Shown here: one piece after another, positions 21,643 through 30,690 of the stretch
How the letters are laid out: each line of letters opens with the position of its first letter
Numbering within the stretch: the stretch's first letter is position 1
Origin: Haplomitrium mnioides
Taxonomy: Eukaryota; Marchantiophyta; Haplomitriopsida; Calobryales
NCBI GenBank assembly: GCA_049999725.1
Contig: JBNGIS010039168.1
Span: 15,282 to 46,208 of the forward strand
Length of the DNA stretch: 30,927 bases
Reading direction: 5' to 3'
Translations under genes and position numbers: made by a program
The notes under the pieces: model-generated
Told to the model about the DNA's origin: nothing
The model's database searches: none
The model's input: only the letters and a program-made list of their open reading frames with translations

Positions 21643-21820
21643 TGTTGTAGTCTAAATGTCACACATAGAGATAGAGAGAACGCTGAGAGATCGCTGGTGC
21701 TCCGCACAATACTGCTCAGTGTATTGATCGATGGTGAATAGAGGGATAAGTGATCCTCTTATCTGTACATCCCTCCTATATATAGGAGTGTCACTGGAGT
21801 GTCACTATTGTCCTATAACA
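21643..21820 (-). repeat. 5' LTR of Copia B
   Basis: 178 bp, the partner of 13098-13275. It carries a TATATATA promoter-like box at 21777-21784 that reads the same on both strands, placed in the first third of the LTR in the element's orientation. Confidence 0.93.
21777..21784 (-). promoter_or_regulatory. TATA-like box in the Copia B 5' LTR
   Basis: TATATATA followed, in element sense, by GGAGGGATGTAC. It is conserved in both LTRs. The position suggests the start of the genomic transcript within the next few tens of bases. Confidence 0.55.
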
Positions 21821-21825
21821 AGTTA
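21821..21825 (+). repeat. Target site duplication AGTTA, right copy (Copia B)
   Basis: Directly follows CTATAACA of the LTR and matches 13093-13097. Confidence 0.9.
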
Positions 21826-21945
21826 TTATTATATTATATTATATTATATTATATTATATTATTTCATTTTTTTACTATTGTTCTATTTAAGTCATTATTA
21901 TATTATATTATTAAGCAGGTACTCTTCTTCCTTTATCCTATAGTA
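21826..21945 (+). repeat. ATATT microsatellite and a local duplication in the 3' LTR
   Basis: A run of TATAT/TTATA units (about 21826-21865) is followed by a second copy of the phrase TTTTTTACTATTGTTCTATT, also present just before the Copia B insertion (about 13071-13090). The 5' LTR has the phrase once (about 10070). A tandem duplication within this LTR is inferred. Confidence 0.6.
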
Positions 21946-21984
21946 CTTCAATATTATTAAATTATTAAATTACTTTATTGATTT

Positions 21985-22095
21985 CTAATTATTTCTTCTT
22001 CCTTCCTTTTTCTTTTTCTTTCTTCCTTCTTCTTTCTCCATCCTTTTTCTTGCTTTTTTTTTTCGCTCTTCCCTTCTCTGCTCTCTTCCCCAAGA
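21985..22095 (+). repeat. Pyrimidine-rich tract
   Basis: Almost uninterrupted C/T sequence (TTTTTCTTTCTTCCTTCTTC type), immediately upstream of a long purine-rich tract. No coding assignment. Confidence 0.7.
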
Positions 22096-22690
22096 GAAGA
22101 ATTCGAGGGAATTCAGAAATCATGAGGAATGCGTGGAGAAATCTGCGGGGCGAAATCGAAGAGGAGAGCGAAATCAGATAGGAGTGTTGCGAGAATTCAG
22201 GGAGGAAATCAAGGATCGAGGAGGGGAGGAGATGAAGAATTCCTGAGGAATTCGGATGGAGAATCGAGGAGGGGTTCTGAGGTGAAATACGAGGAGGAGA
22301 AGAAAGAAATCGAGGACGAAGGGGTGAGAGAATTCGTGAGGAATTCAGGAGGGAAATCAGAAATCAAGATGAGAGAAGGATTAGAGGAGGAATTAGAGGA
22401 ATTAAGAAGAATTGCAGGAGGAATTCGGGAAGAGATCAAGAATTTGAGGAGGAAATCAAGAGAAGAGAGAGAAGGCAAGGAGGAGAAATCGAGTCAGAGA
22501 AGAAATCAGATGAAAATTTGGGAGGAGAGGGAGAATTCATAAGAGGATGAAATCGTAGCGAGAGGAATTTGTGAGGAATTCAGATCAGGAGGAATTCGTG
22601 AGGAGATTAATAGGGAACTCAGATCAGGAAGAATCGTCAGGAGGAATTCGAGGAGAATCAGAGAAGAAATGTGAGTAGGAATCAAGGTTA
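22096..22690 (+). repeat. Long purine-rich degenerate repeat (GAGGAATTC-type units)
   Basis: About 600 bp strongly enriched in A/G on the + strand, with recurrent GAGGAATTC, GAATTCGTGAGGAATTCAG and GAGGAGAATC phrases. An open stretch at 22129-22542 is a by-product of this composition (Glu/Arg/Lys/Ser-rich, no domain), so I do not call it a gene. It occurs only in the 3' LTR copy. Confidence 0.7.
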
Positions 22691-24815
22691 GACGTCCCAA
22701 GAACTGTGATGTAATTCTATCCCGTTGTCGACCTGATTGTGCACATCCTGTGCTTCACAAACATTCGAGCGATCACAATCAAAACTTTCTCGTCCATTTA
22801 CTGATCCGTGGAACTCCGAGGACATATGGCTTGCTCACCCCATTCTCAACGAGTCACATCCAATTTTACAGCGAGAAGAATAAGCCTCACAACTCCTCGT
22901 ATAACTCCCAAATCTTGGAGACCTGATGTTGGCTTCACGAGGAAGTCAATTCGATTGGTGCTGACTACTTTTTTGTTCATTTGTAATTGAATCAAAGCTT
23001 TCAAATCCACAGCTTTCAAGCCAAAGAAACACTTGTTGCTAAAGAAGTTGGAACCAAAACTATAGCCAACAAGATCAAGGACAAAAACCAATGGTGAGGG
23101 GTGGATAATTTTCTTTCCCATCATCAAACAAAGAGGGCTACCATGTACTTCTACTACTGAGGTTGCATGTGCATAGAGTGTTGTGAAATGTTGCCTCCGT
23201 CATGAATGCAAAAATGCTCAAATGCCAGCTTGAAATCGAGGATGTAAGGCTTTATTTTCATGTGGAAGAGCTCGCATCTCACCAATGTGGTGAAGAAGAG
23301 CAGCTTCCCTAAGAAAAGAAGAACCAAGGCCCGAGAGTGGTGATGTTAGTCTTCATGCATTGCCTGCCACTCGCATGAGGTCACGGGACTAACTCACTCT
23401 CACAACGACCTCCCTATCCTCCTCTTGGACAACGCATCTGTAATTATTGTCATTAGCCCCTCTATGTATCCTCATGGTGTGCACAAGCTCATACTTGGCC
23501 CTTTGTCTCTCTTTACAGTGAGGGGAATTCAAGGAGGGGATGGAGTCGTGAGAAGGATTTGTGGAGAGGGAGCAATGGGGGAGGGCAACCCTGTTCGTTC
23601 GTCGCCCCGCTATCGCTGAAAATTGGCTGCATGGAGTTCACAAAAAAATGTCAAGGGCTTTCAATTTTGACGGTGACATAGGTTGGCTGAAATTAATATA
23701 GGATCTAAAATTGGCTATTAGGCAGGTGGCCAAAAAATGTCAAGGACATTAAATGAGCTCTCCTATTGCATTTTTTGGTGAGAGTATAGCCTTGTGAGAG
23801 GCTTATTGTATCCATACGTGACTAGTTGGGAAGCAAGGAGAGGAGTGAAGAGCTGGGAGCATACCAAAGTAAACGGGGAACGTGGACTGTGTGCAAAGTG
23901 TTTTGGCCAGTAAGGTTGCTTCCAACGGATGAGTAGAGGGCTTTGGCTAGTGAAGGAGACTTGCTCCTCAATTTTATTTTGTGCACATTTTCACTTCTTA
24001 AGTAGTTGGACCTTTGGAGCTCCAAGCCTCTATCGCTACTTGGGAGGACAACTAGGGAGGATCCCCCTTTGGAGCTAGAGAGGGTGAGCTCAAAACTGCT
24101 GAGTGAAGGATTTGTTGGGGCAATCCAGGTCAAAAGTAAACTCTAGTGGTATTTTGTGTGTGCCTAAAGAGTTTTGGTGAGGTATGCTCCCAGGAGAAGA
24201 GTAAGGAGGCAGGAGCTGGGCAGCAAGGTGGAGTGTGACTGCAACCAATGTTTGAGAGGAGCACCTCCCTAATGAGGGAGTCACAAGAGACACCTTCTGT
24301 GGGGCAGAAAAGGCAGAAGTAAAACTCTCTCGTCTGAAGTGGTGTGTGAGCTAGTGGATGTGGTGAAAACAAGAGGGCGGCCGGAATTGAGGGCTGCAAA
24401 CAATTCCTTTGGGGTTGTGGGAGTTGGAGGAGCAATTTGATCTGAAGACCAGCAGCTATGATCGACAAGGAGGCAACTCGTAGGGGCAAGAGAAGGACTA
24501 GGTGATCAAAGGAGGACCTCCAGCCACCAGTAATCCAAGGGTAGCACTGACCAGAAAGGAGGATCAAGCAAATTCCTTATTTCAGGAATTGGTAGCACTA
24601 CATCAAGGGTTACTTTTGGTCTTGTGGTAGTTTTGGGTGTGTAGCTTTAGCATATAGGCATTCTGATTTCTGCAATAGAGTTAGGAAGAGCATGTGTGAA
24701 TACTCAAGACCACACTAGAGAGAGTAGGCTGTCGTTTTATATAATAGATTTGAAATTTTGTTTTCCAAAGTAGATTTCAGCATAGGACATAGGAAGAGCA
24801 AGGCTAGAGTAGAGT
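22691..24815. other. Rest of the 3'-LTR-specific segment, nothing recognised
   Basis: About 2.1 kb without a supported gene. Several short open stretches exist (for example minus 22846-23127 and minus 24130-24567) but show no family motif. The phrase AAAAAATGTCAAGG occurs twice about 90 bp apart (near 23643 and 23734). The segment is absent from the 5' LTR. It is either the true middle of a long LTR, deleted from the other copy, or a separate insertion whose ends I cannot find. Confidence 0.5.
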
Positions 24816-25187
24816 ACAGCGAGGGATATCTGAAGCCACAGATCTGCACCTAGCACCAAAGAGGGATCAGATCTGTAATTCATGTACTCCATAGACCAGC
24901 CACCTTCACATGGGTGTGCGCAAGAATAAAACAAAGTAAAGCTCTCATTTGGCCCCTCAAAAACTTTGATCTAAGCCTGAGATTAACCTGGACTAGATTA
25001 CAAGTGGATAGGAAATCAAGGAGAAGTGCACAAACCTGAATCTAAACAATTCTAGCACCCTCTTTAACACTCGAAACAACAAAGGGTCAGTCCTCCCCAA
25101 CAAAAAGCATCCCATAATTCCTTTTTTGGTGTCTGCAGAGACATGGGGTTGTTTTCTCACCATAACATTCCAACGGCAAGGCCGATA
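24816..25187 (+). repeat. Terminal block of the 3' LTR, shared with the 5' LTR
   Basis: Aligns with about 10225-10593 with scattered differences. Shared phrases include GAGGGATCAGATCTGTAATTC, AGACCAGCCACCTTCACATGG, CATCCCATAATTCCTT and GGGGTTGTTTTCTCA. It marks the R/U5 end of the LTR and gives the right boundary of the gag-only element. Confidence 0.85.
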
Positions 25188-27102
25188 GATATGGAGAAAG
25201 AAGAAGTGCATAGAAAATTAGCAAAGCAAGAATTACAATCACAAATGCTGAGTGGATCAAGAGAGAGTTCAAACACTCTATTTAAGAGTGTTAATCCATA
25301 GTGAGGAAGAATGAGGTTATGTTCACCAAATGTATCAATTGGAAGTGCTAAAAGTGAGACAGATTTAGCTAAACGAAGGGAAAAGGCAAGTTTAGCAAAG
25401 GGAAAGGAAAAGGTGGATCAAAAAAATGGATGCAAGTCACTCAAGTGATGGTGAAAACTTGGATGAAGAGGTTGGTATATCCACTTTGCAAATACCTAGT
25501 GTGCAAAGGATGCAAGATGAGGTACGCAGGTCTACACATATAAAATACCCAATAAGGAAGTTTGAGTTATGATAGCTTTTTTACGCATCATTATGCATAT
25601 ATGATGAAAGTTATACAAAATGTAGAATCCACTTGTTATGAGGATGCAATTGGCATACCTAAATAGGAGGTATTTATGGATGAAGAAGTGAATGCACTTG
25701 ATGAGAATGAGACTTGGAAGCTAACACCACAACCTAATGGAAAGAAAGCAATTGGTTGTAGGTGGGTTTATAGAAGCCAAAGGATATGCTCAAACATATG
25801 GGATAGATTTTGATGAAACATTCAGCCATGTTGCAAAGTTGTCGGTTGTGAGAACTGTGATTGCTATGGCTGATATTAAGAGATGGGATTAACATTAGAT
25901 GGATATAAAGAATGCATTTTTGAATAGAGAGTTACATGAAAAAGTGTATATGAAGCAGCTACAAGGATATGTACACCATGAGTTTCCAAATTATGTATGT
26001 AAGCTGAAGAAAGATTTATACGGATTAAAGCAAACACCCAGAGCCTAGACAGATAGAATAAGCATGTTCTTACAGAGCATTAGATTTGTGATCAGCAAAG
26101 AAATTTTAATTTACTCTATGTATGTGCAAAAAACAAATACAGGTTGGGTCATCAAAGTGATATATATTGATGATCTGACTATAACAAGTGATGACAAGAT
26201 GTAGATTGCAAATGTTAAGAAGAGGATTAGAGCTGAATTTGATATGAAATACTTGGGAGAGCTGAAGTACTTCTTAGGCATAGAAGTAATAAAAACACTG
26301 CAAGGTATTTGGTTGCTACAACAGAAGTATATTCTGGACATGTTATAGAAACACGATATGATGACATGTAAGCCTATATGTACTCCGCTTGAGCAGAATG
26401 CAAAGTTAAGAGCTGATTGGGGAGATGAATTGGAAGATCCAACTATGTACTAGAAAATAGTTGGAAGTTTGATTATGGGACCATGACAAGACTATACATG
26501 TGAGAATACTTAGTGAGTTCATGTAGGTGCCACGAAAGCCACATTTAGAAGCGGTAAGGAGAGCATTATGCTATTCAAAAGACACACTGAATTTCGGTTT
26601 ACTTTATGCATATGGAGTTGAAGTAAAACTGTTCGGAGATACTGACATAGATTGGGTTGGATATACATATGGCACAAGAAATAAAAGTGGTTATGTTTTC
26701 AGTGTTGGAGGTGTTGTAGTGAGTTGGAGTAGTAAGAAGCAACCAACAATTGCTTTGTCAAGCACAGAGGCAAAGTATAGAGGAGCAACAATGGCTGCAT
26801 GTTAGATCGCTTGGTTACACAAGTTATTGTATGATTTAAGACATGATATGCAAGAGCCTATAACTTTGTATTGCGACAACATAAGCAATATACAATTGGC
26901 AAACAATCCGGTGTTTCATGCAAGGACCAAACACATTGAGGTTCATTACCATTACATGTGAGAGAAGGAACTTGAAGGTGAGATTGATATGGAGTATGTA
27001 AATACATATGAGCACATAGTTGATATTTTGTACAAAGTCAATAGGTGCAGAGAAGCAACACAAGTTTTGAACTATGATAGGGAGTGCTTGACATTGGCTT
27101 GA
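25188..27102 (+). pseudogene. Copia A gag-pol, second half (RT and RNase H), decayed
   Basis: Reverse transcriptase and RNase H of a Ty1/Copia element, broken by many stops and frame changes. RT motifs in order are NALDENETWKL (about 25690-25720), GCRWVYR, KGYAQTYGIDFDETFSHVAKLSVVR after a small deletion of the usual intervening segment, [18 protein letters not shown] (about 25900-25950), [14 protein letters not shown], and the active-site box VIYIDDLTI (about 26156-26182). YLGELKYFLGIEV follows. RNase H is clearest at 26527-27102: LFGDTDIDWVGY, KQPTIALSSTEAKY, a stop at 26803-26805, LYCDNISNIQLANNP and HARTKHIEVHYHY. It is older than Copia B, as shown by its decay and by being the host of the other insertions. 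Confidence 0.88.
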
Positions 27103-27203
27103 GCTTGACGGGAAAAATTGAAATACCAAGCTCGACATACAATCGGTATTGATTATGTATCAATATATATTGAACCTTTTTAGAGTTAAGTTATTCAAGT
27201 TGA

Positions 27204-27400
27204 TGTAGGGTAAGTTTAGGTTGATACGAGGTATGTAGAGGGAGAGTAGAAGGAAGATCATAGAGAGAGCAAGCACTGCCATCCTCTTCCCTTTTGTAAA
27301 TCTATTTGGTTGATATATGCAATCTCTCTCTCATATTGCCTCCAAAGAATTGTCTCCTCGATTTCTTTGCAAAAGTGTGTAAGAGGTTTCAAGTTTTACA
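27204..27400 (+). repeat. Possible 3' LTR of Copia A
   Basis: TGTAGGGTAAG...GTTTTACA could be a short Copia LTR of about 197 bp, about 100 bp after the pol stop. No clear purine tract precedes it, and the partner LTR is outside the window, so the boundaries are tentative. Confidence 0.3.
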
Positions 27401-28366
27401 TCATAGTCAATGCTAGCAAAGGATTAAGTAGTCAAACTGGGTAAATACTTCATGTCGCTCCCCTGTTTCAGGCCTTAACCTTTCCAGATCTTGCTTTTAG
27501 TGCAGGAGAGAACAGTTTACTGGCTTTTAGGTTCTTTTCTAAGATGGCCTCTTGCCAGTTACCACTTTCAGGCTCTAAGGATACTTCCTTTCCTTTCCAG
27601 CTTTTAACACACTGCTCTCTCTTTCTTTTGATTGCACCCAAGTCAGCTACTCAAACATTCTGAGGTTCACATCCATAACACCCAACTGTGATTTGTGTGA
27701 TTCTTCCGCTTTATTCAGAGGACCCAATGTCTTAGGCCCTGCCACCTTATTTGTGCTTGGGCAGAATGGGTGTTGTGACCTGCACCAATGTTCAACACAA
27801 CAGTTCTGGACTCCTCTTTTCAGGGTTGTCACAGGATTGACACCACTATTTCCTAGCTATCCTAAGTATGCACTAATTCCAAAGCTCTACTTACAAGACC
27901 AAGAACAGAGGGCATTCACCCCCATGATCACTTGGTTGTGTCTAGGGATTTGACTCCCCCTCCAGAGTGGTCCCAAGGTCTGCTCAACTAATCTGGCTGT
28001 CTCCTAATCTAATGAACCTACAAAACTTTGATGTAGAATACAAATCTAACTGCACATATATGGACAAACGATTTATACAATATACAAGAGAAAACAGAGT
28101 CCTTGAAGGCCCTCTGGATTTCCACCAATTGATACTTCCCTTATGAGTCCTACTGCCTTACAACCTGCAGCCCAACAACCCACACACCCTCCTCTCCAGA
28201 TAGTTTTTTAACTTCCCTTGCGAGAAGCCCTGCTTTTACTTCCTCAGGTTAGGAAGAGAGTTTCTTTGACTTTCACCTCTGGAAGACAGCTTTACCAGCT
28301 GCAGGTAGCCCACTCCACCCTCGAGCCCCGACGGGTCATCCCACATAGTACGCAGGCACTAACACA
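27401..28366 (-). repeat. Possible minus-strand LTR of an unidentified retrotransposon
   Basis: On the minus strand, bases just right of 28366 read CTTAGAGGGGGAGGC, a polypurine-tract-like sequence, followed by TGTGTTAGTGCC, an LTR-like start. About 300 bp further in, the minus strand has GTATATTGTATAAATCG, which is TATA-like. No coding sequence is seen in 27401-28366. The left end and partner LTR are not identified. Confidence 0.35.
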
Positions 28367-28930
28367 GCCTCCCCCTCTAAGCTCCACTTGAAGAAACACA
28401 CCAGAGTGTACTCCGAACACTTTAAGCTGATGGGCTTGCACAAGGAATTGCCGAGCTGACTCCAAGCTCCTCACTTGGCAGCCTCTCCTTAGTTCTCAAC
28501 AGACCAAGAATTCCTTCGAACTAACGTATCGGTTCACCTCTGCTCTGGTCCACCGGCAAGGACGAGTACACTTGGATTGCCCGAGCATCCATAGCTCCTC
28601 ACTCTGCGATTCTTGACACCCCTCCAGTCCACCTCCGAATCCCCTTGGCCCCTTGGAGCTAGTACACCCGCTTCACGTAATTCCTCACTAAACTCTTCAC
28701 CCGTGCCTTACCATACTCGTCTTGCGGTCGCTGTTGCTTCTTGCAATCGCCCGTGCATCAACCTCCAAGAATTCGATGGCCACCAAGGTATACTCCCCCT
28801 GTGCGCTGAACCCATGAGCCCCGATCCGATGAATAGTTGTTATGGCCGTTGAGCTCGAAGTGGGAGAATGCAACGCGTGGCTCCTTTGTTCGTTAGTCCA
28901 GTTACCTTGAAAAAAGGAAATGGAGCCACG
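28367..28930. other. Unassigned segment
   Basis: Moderately GC-rich sequence without a supported gene. If 28366 is an LTR junction, this would be the 3' internal end of a minus-strand element, but I see no pol or gag motif on either strand. Confidence 0.35.
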
Positions 28931-29600
28931 TGTCCCGTCAGTTGATCGAGAACAATAAGTACAACGATAACCTCTCAAGGAGTCCGAAGAATCTTGCAGA
29001 TAGAGATTCCGTAGATTCCCGTGGAACCAAGTCCGAAGAGGTTCTTCGGAACCGAGTTCCAAAGCGCCCCGCGGAACCTAGTCCACGGAGTCTCCATAGA
29101 TTCCCCGCAAATCCCTTTTTGTTCTCCTCGCGCCACGTCCTCCACTGCACTGCCGTCCGACGCCTCCCCGCAAGGGGGTAGGCTAACTGTCTCGCTGACC
29201 GCTCCTTCTGTAGTTGACCCGCACGTTGCCCAAGGTCCGATGAACTCTCCTCCTTGCGCCACGTGTCCCGTGAGTTGCTTCGGGGTCCTTGGAGTCGCCA
29301 CGTCCTCCGAAAGACGCCGTCTGACGCCGCCTCGCAAAGAGGTAGACGGACCGTCTGCTGACTTCCTTCCGAGGTTGACCATTGGAACCCTCTGCGTGCT
29401 TCCCAAGGTGCCACATTGTCCGAAGGCCGCCGTCCGACATCGCCCCGCAAAGGGGTAGGCGGATCGTCGCGTGGACCCTTCTTCCGAAGTTGACCTTCGG
29501 AAACCCTGCCAGGCTCCCCAACACGCCACGTTTTTGAAGCCCTTCCGCGGACTCCCTACGCTCGCCACGTCATCTGAAGAACCGATGCGGACTTACCCCG
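28931..29600. repeat. GC-rich tandem repeat block based on GCCACGTC and TCCGAAG/CTTCGGA
   Basis: GCCAC-starting units begin at 29132, 29258, 29297, 29410, 29525 and 29564, so intervals include two of 39 bp and two of 113-115 bp. Shared unit text includes CGTC(C/T)GACG, CC(C)CGCAAAGGGGTAGGC and GTTGACC...GGAA. Long open stretches on both strands here are by-products of the GC-rich repeats and have no recognised domain. Confidence 0.7.
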
Positions 29601-30500
29601 CTCGCCAAATAAGAATTGTGCAAATGTTGTCATTTCATTGTACCTTCGGAGTAAGAACTACGCACGCACACCTGAGGCTATCTTCTTTTACATTTTTGAA
29701 ATCTCGATATAAGAACTACAAGGCCTCTTCGGACCGTTCGCCCCTTTCCAACTTTCGGATGCCGGCCTCGATCCCTCATAATTTCACCCTTGTGATGTTG
29801 GATTAGGGTTGAATCATCGTTTCAGCTCCGCTAGCTCCTCCTTCGGTCGCACCGGCGTTAGCTTCATTTTCCGACCGCCTTCATCTCGCTCCCCGATTCG
29901 CCGATAGATCGTCTTTTCGACGTACCCTTCATTTCCCCCCATCGAATAGGCGCCATATTGCCATTCTGGCTCAGCCTTCTTCGCGTTGGACGGTTTGCGA
30001 TGGGTCACCATTTCGCCACTGATGCGTATCGTTTGAACCGGATCGCGGACAAGTCACATTTTCACCTTCCATTGCTCTTATTCAGCCCGCTAGGTGATCT
30101 ATCCCCCTTTCGGCTCTCCTTTGTGTTTCCTGTTGATGGATCTATGCTAAGTCGTCCCTTCGGCTTCCCCTCTCCTCCTCCGCTCGGATCTCCGATGTAT
30201 CATCCTTTCGGCACTTCTCCGTTTTCCTTCGGCTAGACCCTTGATATGTCGCTGCTTCAGGCCCTCCTCCTTTCTCCCCTATTGGTTTCCTTGCGGATCC
30301 CTCTTAACCGGGATCCCCACGTCGTAAGACGGATCGGAACCCCGCTAAGTGGGCTCCCCACTTAGGGAGGCGGCTTTCCGCAGAATCACGGGCCTCTTGG
30401 TGCTGCCACGTCATCCGTAGAATCCCGTGAAGTGCTCCGGAGACGCCACGTCTCCATGGAATCTCGCGGGACCTTCTGGGGACTCTACTCTTTCGCTAGG
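29601..30500. other. GC-rich unassigned region with scattered TTCGG motifs
   Basis: About 900 bp with frequent CTTCGG/TTTCGG and more GCCACGTC motifs (about 30404 and 30442). An open stretch 29958-30236 (+, 92 codons from its first ATG) is Pro/Phe-rich without known motifs; I do not call it a gene. The region may belong to the same repeat or element as 28931-29600. Confidence 0.4.
30345..30365. other. Perfect inverted repeat (hairpin)
   Basis: CTAAGTGGG, CTC, CCCACTTAG: 9-bp arms with a 3-base loop. Function unknown; no T-run follows, so it does not look like a simple terminator. Confidence 0.75.
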
Positions 30501-30690
30501 ACTCGAAAATGAATTAAGGTTTATTTACAAAGAACAATATTCAACTTGGAATGATTTTATGTCACATGTTCAAGTTTTCCTAAAATCAAACAAGTTACAA
30601 AAAATGATTTTCAAATAGTTTTGGAAATGATGCTCTTAAATTAAACAAAATTGGCAAATACAAAACATAAAACAAAATTCTCCAAGCACT

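Larger units (their letters stand above)
13098..21820 (-). mobile_element. Copia B: intact-looking Ty1/Copia retrotransposon containing an assembly gap
   Basis: Two 178-bp LTRs (5 mismatches, no indels) flank a minus-strand gag-pol frame; the 5-bp target duplication is AGTTA. Raw length is 8723 bp. Removing the artefactual 940 bp (one copy of the 540-bp overlap plus 400 N) gives about 7783 bp. A polypurine tract lies next to the left (3') LTR. The gag-pol frame is open throughout after collapse, so this copy is young and possibly active or recently active. Confidence 0.93.
4948..25187 (+). mobile_element. Non-autonomous gag-only LTR retrotransposon (TR-GAG/LARD-like) carrying two nested insertions
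   Basis: The element starts TGTCAG at 4948 and ends CCGATA at 25187, with GATAT duplicated on both sides. Its LTRs are 4948-10593 and 12099-25187 including nested elements. The internal region is only 1505 bp (10594-12098) and encodes just a decayed gag-like domain, with no protease, RT or integrase. A purine tract AAAAGGGGAG precedes the 3' LTR. Without the Gypsy and Copia B insertions the 5' LTR is about 1.5 kb and the 3' LTR about 4.36 kb. Such elements are known to depend on proteins from autonomous relatives; the partner here is unknown. Confidence 0.8.
12099..25187 (+). repeat. 3' LTR of the gag-only element, split by Copia B
   Basis: The LTR proper is 12099-13097 plus 21826-25187, about 4361 bp, beginning TGTCAG and ending CCGATA (5' LTR: CCGACA). 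It matches the 5' LTR at both ends but has about 2.87 kb extra between about 21945 and 24815. It retains the uninterrupted Gypsy target site at about 12943. Its terminal block, about 24816-25187, matches about 10230-10593. Confidence 0.75.
25188..27400 (+). mobile_element. Copia A, right part
   Basis: Resumes at GATAT, in frame with 4947: ...KTD followed by MEKEEVHRKLAKQELQ. It continues through RT and RNase H to a stop at 27102, then about 300 bp of AT-rich sequence that may include the 3' LTR. Confidence 0.8.

Noticed and set aside
22129-22542. 137-codon Glu/Arg-rich plus-strand frame
   Set aside because: Open because the DNA is almost pure purine and therefore poor in stop codons; no domain is visible.
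28938-29568. Long overlapping frames on both strands (minus 28938-29450 and 28975-29568; plus 29021-29458)
   Set aside because: They arise from GC-rich tandem repeats in which stops are rare in several frames at once. No recognisable protein motif.
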